The notes: generated by a model from the letters alone, not told the origin. DNA of 9,715 nucleotides from Treponema sp. UBA1240 (GCA_002308875.1 DBWK01000068.1:5150-14864), one strand, 5' to 3'. Counted from the stretch's first letter, positions 1 through 6,855 are shown. Made by a program: numbers and translations.

Positions 1-20
1 TGTTCTTTCTGTAACAGTCC

Positions 21-335
21 ATGCCTGATAAAGCGATGCCTGAAGAGGCAAGCCAGCCTTGTCCGCGTTGTGAGCGTGAAAGGCTGGCTGCAACAATTAC
101 ACCGGAATATATTGCACAAATCGCTGCGGAGTTGTCGTTGTCCGAAAAAACGGCGGCAGCCCCGGCAGAATACACGAGACGGCTAAAAATTTGCGCAGCT
201 TGTGACGCCCTCAGGCAAGACGTCCTTTGCTCGTGGTGCGGATGCTATGTTGTGCTTCGGGCGAAACCAAAAGAAAGTAACTGTCCCTACCCCGGCAACG
301 ACAAGTGGGCAAAACAGGCTGTCTCCGAAGCTTAA
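21..335 (+). CDS. Small eight-cysteine protein, DUF6171-like, probable zinc binder
   Basis: A 104-residue soluble protein with no signal peptide or membrane segment. It has eight cysteines in four groups: CPRC (C14, C17), CAAC (C58, C61), CSWCGC (C70, C73, C75) and C88 in NCPYPGNDKW. Paired CxxC motifs and a C-terminal Cys-Pro-Tyr/Trp segment resemble the DUF6171 family, whose role is not known; binding of one or two zinc ions is an inference. A stop codon in frame at 12-14 shows the gene starts inside the window. ATG at 21 is used here, but ATG at 36 (MPEEASQP) is also possible, and neither has a clear Shine-Dalgarno sequence. GC is about 54% over 61-300, against roughly 35-40% in the next genes, which may mean a different origin. 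It is followed by 116 non-coding bases holding the next promoter. The family call is from memory of the cysteine pattern. Confidence 0.75.
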   Translation: MPDKAMPEEASQPCPRCERERLAATITPEYIAQIAAELSLSEKTAAAPAEYTRRLKICAACDALRQDVLCSWCGCYVVLRAKPKESNCPYPGNDKWAKQAVSEA

Positions 336-416
336 TCGCCTGATATCAATCAGTTATAACATTTTTATTCATACGGGCTGAATTATCGTGCAAACAATAT
401 CATAGTGGTAAACATA

Positions 417-445
417 TTGAGAAACAACAGACAGAATGTTATAAT
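417..445 (+). promoter_or_regulatory. Sigma-70-type promoter for the 452 gene, predicted leaderless start
   Basis: A -35 box TTGAGA (417-422) is separated by exactly 17 bases from a perfect -10 box TATAAT (440-445). The expected transcription start, 6 to 7 bases after the -10 box, falls at about 451-452, on the A of the ATG at 452. No Shine-Dalgarno sequence is seen before that ATG, so the mRNA is predicted to be leaderless. The same geometry recurs at the ATPase gene (6744-6709, minus strand). The promoter probably also drives the downstream permease operon. Confidence 0.7.
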
Positions 446-451
446 AAATTG

Positions 452-1102
452 ATGAATAATACAGTCCTTATTGCTGGTGGTTTTTCCCCAATAAATACAT
501 ACCTTTCCGAAGCAGCAGAAAGAACAGAATACAAAGTTCTTTCTGCTGACAGTTCACATTCAAAAGGTTCCGCTTTTTCTTGGAATCCGGCTTCCCCTAT
601 TTCTGCCCGTTCTTTAGTGCTCCAAACAGAAAATACATTTGAGAAAATAGGTTCCGTTATTTTACCGTTCGATGTTGATTCATACGAAGACTATTATTCC
701 AAGCTTTCTGTAGAGACAATCTCAAAAGGCACGGATAACATGATTTTAGGATATTTTTATATAGTATCCGAAATTATGGCACGTTTCGAAAAATATGGTG
801 AAGGAAATCTGATTTTCTTCTATAATGATGATCCGAATAAAGAAAAAGGTATTCTTGCATCATCTGGGGCAGCGGCTTTTTGTGCCCTTGCAAAAAAAAC
901 AGCACTACTTTATGCAGGGAAACCGATGGGTATTGTTCTTGTAAAAAATGAAACAAATGCATTTCAAGAGTCCGCTGACTGGCTTTTCCAATACATAACA
1001 CAGCCGGGGGCACAAAAAGCCGCCCTTAACGCAAAGTATGCGTCACATTGGTTAAAACCAGGTTCGAAGCCTCCTGTAATGATACCGTTTCTTTCACGCT
1101 GA
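452..1102 (+). CDS. Degenerate SDR-like (Rossmann-fold) protein, probably non-catalytic
   Basis: A 216-residue cytoplasmic protein without signal peptide or membrane segments. It keeps the outline of a short-chain dehydrogenase/reductase: an opening beta strand and turn (NTVLIAGG, 3-10), an acidic strand end near 70-80 (ILPFDVDSYED), a helix at about 96-115, a strand (GNLIFFYND, 118-126) where SDRs carry the catalytic Ser, and a helix plus strand (ALAKKTALLYAGKPMGIVLV, 145-164) matching the region after the YxxxK motif. The Gly-rich cofactor loop is reduced to AGG and no YxxxK catalytic pair is found, so it looks like a pseudoenzyme or a far-diverged family member. A TTG at 449 is in frame, but ATG 452 fits the promoter spacing. 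It lies 58 bases upstream of the permease genes and may head their operon. Its role is unknown; the fold assignment rests on pattern only. Confidence 0.6.
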   Translation: MNNTVLIAGGFSPINTYLSEAAERTEYKVLSADSSHSKGSAFSWNPASPISARSLVLQTENTFEKIGSVILPFDVDSYEDYYSKLSVETISKGTDNMILGYFYIVSEIMARFEKYGEGNLIFFYNDDPNKEKGILASSGAAAFCALAKKTALLYAGKPMGIVLVKNETNAFQESADWLFQYITQPGAQKAALNAKYASHWLKPGSKPPVMIPFLSR

Positions 1103-1160
1103 CACGCTGCGCATAATGAATCATTTGTTTCACCAAATTACTAAGGTAGGAATATAAAAT

Positions 1161-2621
1161 ATGCTTTTTAAGCTTGCCCTTAAAAACGTCATCTCTCGTA
1201 AGAGTTCTTATGCTATTATTTTGTTTATAACTCTTTCAGTTACTTTGTTTTGTGTCGCAAATGCCGTTTTTGACAGCACCGAACAAGGAATTCAAAACTG
1301 TTATGTATCCAGTTTTACAGGCGATTTGATAATTCGTTACAAAACCACGACACAGGTAAGTCTTTTTGGTGATGACACGCCCGTAACAGGCAGCATGACC
1401 CGCATAGAAAAGATTATTCCATATCCAGAAATAAAAAAGACTGTTGAATCACTACCAGAGTTCGACGGATGCGTAAGCCAAGTAACTGGTGCCGGGGCTC
1501 TTTCAAAAAGTGGGGGAGGCGGTTCCCGTGCAGTCTTTATTTTTGGCGTTGATGCAGAAGAATATCTAAATACTATGTCATCTCTTCATATAATCGAAGG
1601 CGCTCCATATCTTCCGGGCGAGAAAGGTGTAATGATTTGCTCAACTTTGGCTGATTCGATGAAACTTAAAATAGGCGATAAATTACAATTTGCAGTCGCA
1701 GAGGGAACTTCTTTCCGGATCCGTGCAGCAACCTTAACAGCAATCGTTGATTACGACATAAAGAATGATATTTTTGAACGGTTCGTCATTGCAGATCCGG
1801 ATGTTGTACGTGCCGTAATGGATATTAACAGCGGCTTGGATTATGCGGACATAGAAATCGCTGAAGACAAAACTAATCTTCTGGATGCTGATTTCGACAT
1901 CGATTCGCTTTTTGAGGATTCTGCCGATGTTGATGCAATTTGGGAAGACATTGATATATCCGATGAAGATTCTTCAGCTCTAACAGTTGATTCTGAATCT
2001 GTTTTTGACAATCAAATAATGCCGGGAGAAAACCTTTCCTGGAACTTTTTAGTTGTTAAACTGAAAGATTCTGCAAATGCAAATTCTGTAATAGCACGAC
2101 TCAACAGAATCTTCAAAAAAAATGGGTGGCCAGCTGAGGCTGCAGACTGGCGCCACGCGGCAGGAAGCACATCATTATATTTATACTGGATGCGAGTTAT
2201 TTTCAACGTCGGTATTATAATAATCTTAGCCGCAGGATTTATCATTATAAATAACACACTAATAATCAACATACTTGATCAGACTCGCGAAATTGGTACT
2301 TTACGAGCAATCGGAGCTAAAAAACGGTTTATTTCACTGCAATATATGATTGAAACTTTTACGATGACGATTACAAGTGGTATTCTGGGAACTGCCGCAG
2401 GATATTTTGCATCAAACCTCATAAATAAGGCGCATATAAAATTTACGAACAGTTTTCTCATACAACTTTTCGGTGCGGATGCTTTGACGCTTACCATAAC
2501 AAAAAGCAATTTGTTCTCACTTTTTATTCTGGCAATTGTACTCGGACTCGTAGGCTGGCTATATCCAGTAATAACGGCTCTTAGAATATATCCTGTAAAA
2601 GCTATGGCAGGTGAAAAATGA
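1161..2621 (+). CDS. ABC transporter permease, FtsX/MacB (LolC/LolE) type, with acidic periplasmic segment
   Basis: An inner-membrane permease of 486 residues with the four-helix FtsX/MacB layout: one N-terminal membrane helix (about 17-37), a long periplasmic domain (about 38-340), then three helices (about 344-370, 395-418 and 450-475). The cytoplasmic coupling segment after helix 2 carries the family hallmark REIGTLRAIGAK (377-388). Such permeases pair with a LolD/MacB-type ATPase and act on lipoproteins, lipids or other envelope substrates rather than forming an ordinary import channel. The periplasmic domain holds an unusual acidic stretch at 235-280 (18 Asp/Glu in 46 residues), including DSLFEDSAD (248-256), which resembles a motif in the outer-membrane candidate of this operon. 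Shine-Dalgarno-like AGGTAGGA lies at 1144-1151, 9 bases before the ATG. The stop overlaps the next start (ATGA), implying translational coupling and a heteromeric permease pair. The substrate cannot be read from the sequence. Confidence 0.92.
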   Translation: MLFKLALKNVISRKSSYAIILFITLSVTLFCVANAVFDSTEQGIQNCYVSSFTGDLIIRYKTTTQVSLFGDDTPVTGSMTRIEKIIPYPEIKKTVESLPEFDGCVSQVTGAGALSKSGGGGSRAVFIFGVDAEEYLNTMSSLHIIEGAPYLPGEKGVMICSTLADSMKLKIGDKLQFAVAEGTSFRIRAATLTAIVDYDIKNDIFERFVIADPDVVRAVMDINSGLDYADIEIAEDKTNLLDADFDIDSLFEDSADVDAIWEDIDISDEDSSALTVDSESVFDNQIMPGENLSWNFLVVKLKDSANANSVIARLNRIFKKNGWPAEAADWRHAAGSTSLYLYWMRVIFNVGIIIILAAGFIIINNTLIINILDQTREIGTLRAIGAKKRFISLQYMIETFTMTITSGILGTAAGYFASNLINKAHIKFTNSFLIQLFGADALTLTITKSNLFSLFILAIVLGLVGWLYPVITALRIYPVKAMAGEK

Positions 2622-3901
2622 ATGATGCATTGAAAATGGGGCTTCGTTCCATAATTTACCGCAAAAAACAATACGTATCGATTTTTCTTGTATGTCTTTT
2701 TGGAATCGGAATATCCGTGTTTTCAATATTCCTCATAAACGGAATGCTTGACTCGTTGAAAAACAAGGCACGTATTTACTATGGTGGTGACTACCAGTTT
2801 TTGGGCGGTACATATTATTATGAGCTTTTTGACTACGAAAATTATATAGAAGATTTGCGACCCATTTTTCCAAAGGACACAATTATCGCACCTCGCTTTG
2901 ATTATAACGAAGGATATTGTTCACTTTATTTTGAAGGTACAGGTGTACGCCAAAGGGTCGTAAAAGGAGTTGATTTTACAATTGAAAAAGATTTGTTCAG
3001 CTCCCTGAATTTCAGATCGGGCTCGATTGATGAAATGGCAGGCTCGAACGGAATTCTTCTTTCCGCCGCAATCGCAGATATGCTTGAAGTACAAACCGGT
3101 GATTCAATTACGTTCATGGTTCAAACAAAAAGACAGGGTGTGAATACCGTAGAGCTTGTAGTGAAAGGGATTTTCGCCGATTCATCGCTTTTCGGCATGT
3201 ACACATCATACATGGATATAGATTGTCTCCGTAACGCATACAAATACCCGGAGAACTGCATAAACCGAATATGCATAACATTGCCGCCTGAATATGATTC
3301 AGAAGCACTGACTCCGACATATCAGACTGTTCTTGAAGAAAAATACCCAATGTATGAGCAAGTAAAAAACAAGCAGCTTTTCTATGATCACAGAAGCGAC
3401 ATGGGCTTCCCGAACTATGCACTTCTTCCACTAAGCGCGAACCTTAATGATGTTCAAATTCTGATTGATGCTATGAAGTTTATCTCCAGCTTTATAATTG
3501 TTGTTCTAATAATCATAATTATAATCGGAGTAAGCAGCACATTCCGTGTCATCGTAATAAAACGTATAAACGAAATCGGAATTTACAAGGCGATAGGTAT
3601 GCGATACGGAAAAATTATGGGCATGCTTCTTACCGAAACGCTTCTTCTTGTCGTAACAGGATGTGTTGCAGGGTTGATTTTTGCCTTATTTCTTTGTCTA
3701 TTTGCGAAATTCATCAATTTATCTTTTATTCCTGCATTTGACATTTTCCTTTCCAACGGAGTCCTTGTTCCTAATATCAACGTTTTTTATTTTCTCATGA
3801 TATCATCTGCCGTAATTGTAACTACTTTAATTGCCGTTTTTTTTAGAATAAGGAAATCTGTGGCAATTTCGCCATGCGAGGCTCTTGCCACCACTGAATA
3901 A
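2618..3901 (+). CDS. ABC transporter permease, FtsX/MacB (LolC/LolE) type, second subunit
   Basis: A 427-residue inner-membrane permease paralogous in layout to the preceding gene. It has one N-terminal helix (about 20-42), a periplasmic domain (about 43-285) and three C-terminal helices (about 287-308, 335-365 and 388-409). The coupling motif after helix 2 reads INEIGIYKAIGMRYGK (317-332), the FtsX-family signature contacting the ATPase. The periplasmic domain is rich in Tyr/Phe near the N-terminus (YYGGDYQFLGGTYYYELFDY, 54-73) and lacks the acidic insert of its partner. The start overlaps the previous stop by 4 bases. The stop TAA (3899-3901) overlaps the AAGGA ribosome binding site of the next gene. 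Two unequal permeases in tandem suggest a LolC/LolE-like heterodimer using the ATPase at 5966-6709. Its identity as a permease is secure; the substrate is inferred. Confidence 0.92.
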   Translation: MNDALKMGLRSIIYRKKQYVSIFLVCLFGIGISVFSIFLINGMLDSLKNKARIYYGGDYQFLGGTYYYELFDYENYIEDLRPIFPKDTIIAPRFDYNEGYCSLYFEGTGVRQRVVKGVDFTIEKDLFSSLNFRSGSIDEMAGSNGILLSAAIADMLEVQTGDSITFMVQTKRQGVNTVELVVKGIFADSSLFGMYTSYMDIDCLRNAYKYPENCINRICITLPPEYDSEALTPTYQTVLEEKYPMYEQVKNKQLFYDHRSDMGFPNYALLPLSANLNDVQILIDAMKFISSFIIVVLIIIIIIGVSSTFRVIVIKRINEIGIYKAIGMRYGKIMGMLLTETLLLVVTGCVAGLIFALFLCLFAKFINLSFIPAFDIFLSNGVLVPNINVFYFLMISSAVIVTTLIAVFFRIRKSVAISPCEALATTE

Positions 3902-3912
3902 GGATTTTATAT

Positions 3913-4692
3913 ATGAAGAAAATATTATATTGTCTTATTTTAACATTCTGCATTCCTTCTCTTTTTGCTGCCAATTATGAAGATTTGCTAAAAAAAGCAC
4001 AAGATTCGACTGCTTTTTACGGTACAGATTTCAGCGGAAATTATACGCTTGTTCAGGAAAAACCCGGTGAGGGCAAAACTATAACTGAGGCTATAATGTA
4101 CCGCCGCGATTCTGCTGGAAAATGGACAATTCTTGTCACAGGCCCTGCAAACGAGAAGGGCAAAGGATATCTTCAATACGACAATAATATCTGGTTCTAT
4201 GACCCTGCTGACAATTGCTTCACTTTTACAAGCGCAAAAGATAAATTCCAAAATACGAACGCCACTAATTCAGATTTTGCACCTCAAAGATATTACAGCG
4301 ATTATTCCATACAGGAAGCAACCGAAGTAAAACTCGGAAAACTTGCTTGTGTCCAGTTTACTCTTAAAGCGAAAGTTGAAGGCGTTGATTATCCTATGCT
4401 GAAATTGTGGGTTACAAAAGATGACGGACTTGTCCGCAAAAAAGAAGATTATTCTTTGAGCGGTAGAAAAATGCGCACAACAGCAGTTCCGTCATATCAG
4501 CTTGTTCAGAGCAACGGCATCAAACATTCAATACCTGTCAGTATGCTCATTCAGGATAACCTTCGCGGAAAGAAAATCGGTAACGAAGTGCAATATGAAA
4601 AAACACAAATTACAATAAAAAATGTTTCTTTCCAAAATGTTAGCGACACAGTTTATACAAAACCATACCTTGAATTGATGGGGGCAAAATGA
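3913..4692 (+). CDS. Periplasmic outer-membrane lipoprotein-sorting protein, LolA-like
   Basis: A 259-residue protein with a Sec signal peptide (MKKILYCLILTFCIPSLFAA; cleavage expected near residue 19-20, no lipobox). The mature part resembles the LolA-like outer-membrane lipoprotein-sorting family (COG2834/PF17131 type): repeated beta strands with YRRDSAGKWTILVTGP (63-78), GKGYLQYDNNIWFYDP (83-98), an internal APQRYYSDYSI segment (123-133) and LKLWVTKDDGLVRKKEDYS (163-181). In that family a half-barrel holds a lipid or acyl moiety in the periplasm. A ribosome binding site AAGGA (3900-3904) lies 8 bases before the ATG. The gene is co-directional with two FtsX-type permeases and overlaps the next gene by 4 bases, which supports a carrier role between the inner-membrane permease and the outer membrane. 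Actual cargo (lipoprotein, glycolipid or other lipid) is not determinable from sequence. Confidence 0.85.
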   Translation: MKKILYCLILTFCIPSLFAANYEDLLKKAQDSTAFYGTDFSGNYTLVQEKPGEGKTITEAIMYRRDSAGKWTILVTGPANEKGKGYLQYDNNIWFYDPADNCFTFTSAKDKFQNTNATNSDFAPQRYYSDYSIQEATEVKLGKLACVQFTLKAKVEGVDYPMLKLWVTKDDGLVRKKEDYSLSGRKMRTTAVPSYQLVQSNGIKHSIPVSMLIQDNLRGKKIGNEVQYEKTQITIKNVSFQNVSDTVYTKPYLELMGAK

Positions 4693-5969
4693 AAAAGTTT
4701 CTTTTTTTAATTGTATTTGCTGTACTATGTTTGATGCCAATTTTTTCCGATGCAGGAACGGATGTTATTGTTGATTATGATAATCTTGATGAATTCGATG
4801 ATGAATTTGACGATTTTGATGCTCTTTTCGATGATGCTCCAGATGACATTGTTGTTGAGGAAGCCCCTCTACCTAAAGTGATTTCTCAGGAAACAGAAAA
4901 AGGCTCTTTACTTAAGCTGACCGGAAGTTTTTCAGGAAAACTTGGTGCAGCCGCCACTTATGATGACTCAATAGAAGAAACCGCGGAAAAGAAGAAGTTT
5001 AATCCTGGTGGTCTTATAGAAATGAGTAACACACTTTCTTTAAGCGTGAAGCCGTCTGAACTTTTTAGCTTGTCAGGTTCTATGAGCACTTCGTTTTCTG
5101 GTAAGTTCTCGTTGAGCGTTGGATCTTTATATTTTAACACCTTGCTTTTTGATACATTGTACGTTTCAGCCGGGAAAAAAGGTATTTCATGGGGAAACTT
5201 GAAAATCTTCTCGAATACGGTTCTGTCTGATTCAGGAAGCGGAGTCACATGCGAGATAAGGTATCCTTGGGCACTAGGAACGCTTTCAGGAGTCGTTTTA
5301 TTTGATTATAACAAGTACGGGACTTCTGATTTTTCATGGCGAAACATGAATTTCGCTGCTGATGGAGATATTACTATCCTTAACACAAATATCAATGCAT
5401 TTATACGGAAATACCCAGAACTTTCCTTTCCATCAAGAGAAAAACCCGTAGTAACAGGCACTAAATTTTTGACGGGACTTGAGTTGAAACGTACTATCTT
5501 TGGATTTGACATTTATGCTCAGGGAATTACATTTTTCAAAGAAACAAAAGAATCGAAAAACGAACAATACGAAAGCAAGACTGAGTTTGCAAAAGTTACG
5601 GCAACCGGCGGTTTTTATCGGCTTTGGGATGGTTTTACGCCGAATATCGGTATAAACATAGAGTACCAGTATTCATTCGATGCTACGGTTGAAGATGCGA
5701 CAAAAGCTCATACACACCTTATAAACGCAGAATTCGGCATAAAGAAAATAGGTCCTGCTCAGAATATGAAAGGCGCTGTAAAATGGAACCACGATTTTAT
5801 AAAAGAAAGCGGAAACGTGGATATTGGTTTCATAATCTCATCTCTCATACCTTACGCAGATTGGGAGAATGGCCTAAAAATAACATATGGAAGGTTAGAT
5901 TCGAATAAAGAAACTTTACCACCGAAATTTGAATTTGGTACCGCGTTGAAATTCAGCTTAAGCTATTAA
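4689..5969 (+). CDS. Outer-membrane beta-barrel candidate with Asp-rich N-terminal segment
   Basis: A 426-residue exported protein of no recognised named family. It starts with a Sec signal peptide (about 1-22, ending SDA). A strongly acidic linker follows (25-58, 17 Asp/Glu in 34), with Phe at 36, 40, 43 and 47 and the motif DALFDDAPD (44-52). From about residue 72 on it is rich in alternating polar/hydrophobic strands with Gly and aromatic residues (LKLTGSFSGKLGAAATYDD, SLSLSVKP, SGSMSTSFSGKFSLSVGSLY). It ends in FGTALKFSLSY with a terminal aromatic residue, as in many barrels inserted by BamA. It overlaps the LolA-like gene by 4 bases (ATGA), with a GGGGG tract at 4680-4684 as a possible ribosome binding site. 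By context it is the outer-membrane partner or a client of the ABC/LolA-like system. Its stop overlaps that of the convergent ATPase gene. The barrel topology is inferred from composition, not demonstrated. Confidence 0.75.
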   Translation: MKKFLFLIVFAVLCLMPIFSDAGTDVIVDYDNLDEFDDEFDDFDALFDDAPDDIVVEEAPLPKVISQETEKGSLLKLTGSFSGKLGAAATYDDSIEETAEKKKFNPGGLIEMSNTLSLSVKPSELFSLSGSMSTSFSGKFSLSVGSLYFNTLLFDTLYVSAGKKGISWGNLKIFSNTVLSDSGSGVTCEIRYPWALGTLSGVVLFDYNKYGTSDFSWRNMNFAADGDITILNTNINAFIRKYPELSFPSREKPVVTGTKFLTGLELKRTIFGFDIYAQGITFFKETKESKNEQYESKTEFAKVTATGGFYRLWDGFTPNIGINIEYQYSFDATVEDATKAHTHLINAEFGIKKIGPAQNMKGAVKWNHDFIKESGNVDIGFIISSLIPYADWENGLKITYGRLDSNKETLPPKFEFGTALKFSLSY

Positions 5970-6709
5970 GCCTGTAATAGCGAATCTTTGACGATCTGAC
6001 CGTCAGAAATCTTGATTACATGTTTTGCCATGTTGACGATTTTCTGGTCATGCGTTGAAAAAACAAATGTCGTATCAAGTTCTTTGTTCAACTTTTGCAT
6101 AAGTTCAAGAATCTGGTCACCATTTTTTGAATCGAGGTTTGCCGTCGGTTCATCCGCAAGAATAACCGGACATTTAGTAACCAAAGCTCGTGCTATTGCG
6201 ACACGCTGCCTCTGTCCGCCGGAGAGCTCCGAGGGTTTGTGTTTTTTCCAATCAGAAAGCCCGACCGTCTCAATCAAGTAATCAACCCATTCACTTCTTT
6301 CTTTTCCCTTAAGTTCTTCACATGCAGGTGAATTACCAAGATGAAGCGGGATTTCTATATTCTCACGAACATTAAGAACAGGAATAAGATTGAATGTTTG
6401 GAAAACAAAGCCTATGAATTTTCTTCGCAAATCAGTAAGGCGTGAATCCAATCTCAGAGGAATTGAATGATGGGCGGAAAGCTTTACATTCTTGTATATA
6501 TCATTCCCATCAAGAATCACAGTTCCTTCAGATGGCAAATCAATAAGTCCCATAATATTCAACATCGTTGACTTTCCGGATCCAGAAGGACCTGAGATTG
6601 CCGCGAACTCACCTTTTTCAATGGAAAGGCTCACATTATCAACAGCTCGAACTTGAACCTCTTCCATTTTATAAACTTTACTTATATTTCTAAATTCAAC
6701 TAAAGCCAT
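5966..6709 (-). CDS. ABC transporter ATP-binding protein, LolD/MacB type
   Basis: A 247-residue cytoplasmic ATPase with all nucleotide-binding motifs: Walker A GPSGSGKST (40-48), Q-loop FVFQTFNLIP (Q104), signature LSGGQRQRVAIARAL (162-176), Walker B VILADEPT (182-189), D-loop NLDS (191-194) and H-loop STHD (H220). Sequence and size match the LolD/MacB/FtsE group, which powers FtsX-type permeases. Residues about 72-95 are somewhat longer than usual before the LRRKFIGFVFQ segment. The two permeases at 1161-3901 are the obvious partners although this gene is on the other strand. The reading frame is open upstream to an in-frame ATG at 6757, but ATG 6709 (MALVEFRNIS) is chosen because it begins the conserved domain and sits exactly at the predicted transcription start of a promoter that would lie inside the longer reading. 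No Shine-Dalgarno sequence is seen. The stop shares a TTAA with the stop of the convergent operon. Confidence 0.95.
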   Translation of the reverse strand: MALVEFRNISKVYKMEEVQVRAVDNVSLSIEKGEFAAISGPSGSGKSTMLNIMGLIDLPSEGTVILDGNDIYKNVKLSAHHSIPLRLDSRLTDLRRKFIGFVFQTFNLIPVLNVRENIEIPLHLGNSPACEELKGKERSEWVDYLIETVGLSDWKKHKPSELSGGQRQRVAIARALVTKCPVILADEPTANLDSKNGDQILELMQKLNKELDTTFVFSTHDQKIVNMAKHVIKISDGQIVKDSLLQA

Positions 6710-6715
6710 TACTAA

Positions 6716-6744
6716 ATTATATAATAGAGAAAGTTTGTTTTCAA
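6716..6744 (-). promoter_or_regulatory. Sigma-70-type promoter for the ATPase gene, predicted leaderless start
   Basis: On the minus strand, TTGAAA (6744-6739) is followed after exactly 17 bases by TATAAT (6721-6716). Six more bases lead to the ATG at 6709, where transcription is expected to begin. There is no Shine-Dalgarno sequence. The layout matches the promoter at 417-445 base for base in spacing. The -35 box shares one base with an ATCCCGAT element (6751-6744). Confidence 0.75.
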
Positions 6745-6821
6745 TCGGGATACCCATAGAAAATGCCTTTCGTCACTCATGCAGCGATGCATACAGAGGA
6801 CGATACGCTTAACATCCCGAT
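6744..6821. promoter_or_regulatory. Pair of 8-bp ATCCCGAT elements between divergent promoters (candidate operator)
   Basis: ATCCCGAT occurs on the minus strand at 6751-6744, touching the -35 box of the ATPase promoter. It occurs again on the plus strand at 6814-6821, five bases before the -35 box of the rmlB promoter. Each copy thus has the same orientation relative to its own promoter, and together they form an inverted repeat with 62 bases between. A shared regulator is possible, but none is identified. Confidence 0.4.
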
Positions 6822-6826
6822 ATATG

Positions 6827-6855
6827 TTGAAAATTTGACTCGTACAGATTATAGT
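6827..6855 (+). promoter_or_regulatory. Sigma-70-type promoter for rmlB
   Basis: TTGAAA (6827-6832), a 17-base spacer and TATAGT (6850-6855) predict transcription from about 6862. That leaves a leader of only about 10 bases before the ATG at 6872. The leader contains AGGA (6862-6865), six bases upstream of the ATG, so this gene differs from the two leaderless genes in keeping a Shine-Dalgarno-like site. Confidence 0.65.

Noticed and set aside
2..28. Open frame from the window edge to TGA at 26-28, overlapping the 21 start by 8 bases, as the tail of an upstream gene
   Set aside because: Only eight codons are visible, too few to support a gene. It remains possible and would explain the missing ribosome binding site at 21.
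339..366. Possible terminator after the DUF6171-like gene (CTGAT/ATCAG with later ATTTTT)
   Set aside because: The stem is only 5 bp, AT-rich, and 8 bases away from the T-run; too weak to call.
1095..1110. Tandem CACGCTGA/CACGCTGC across the stop of the SDR-like gene
   Set aside because: A short 7-of-8 match, probably slippage or chance, with no further copies nearby.
6710..6757. Longer ATPase reading from ATG 6757
   Set aside because: The added 16 residues are not part of the conserved domain, and the stretch holds a consensus promoter and half of a repeated element.
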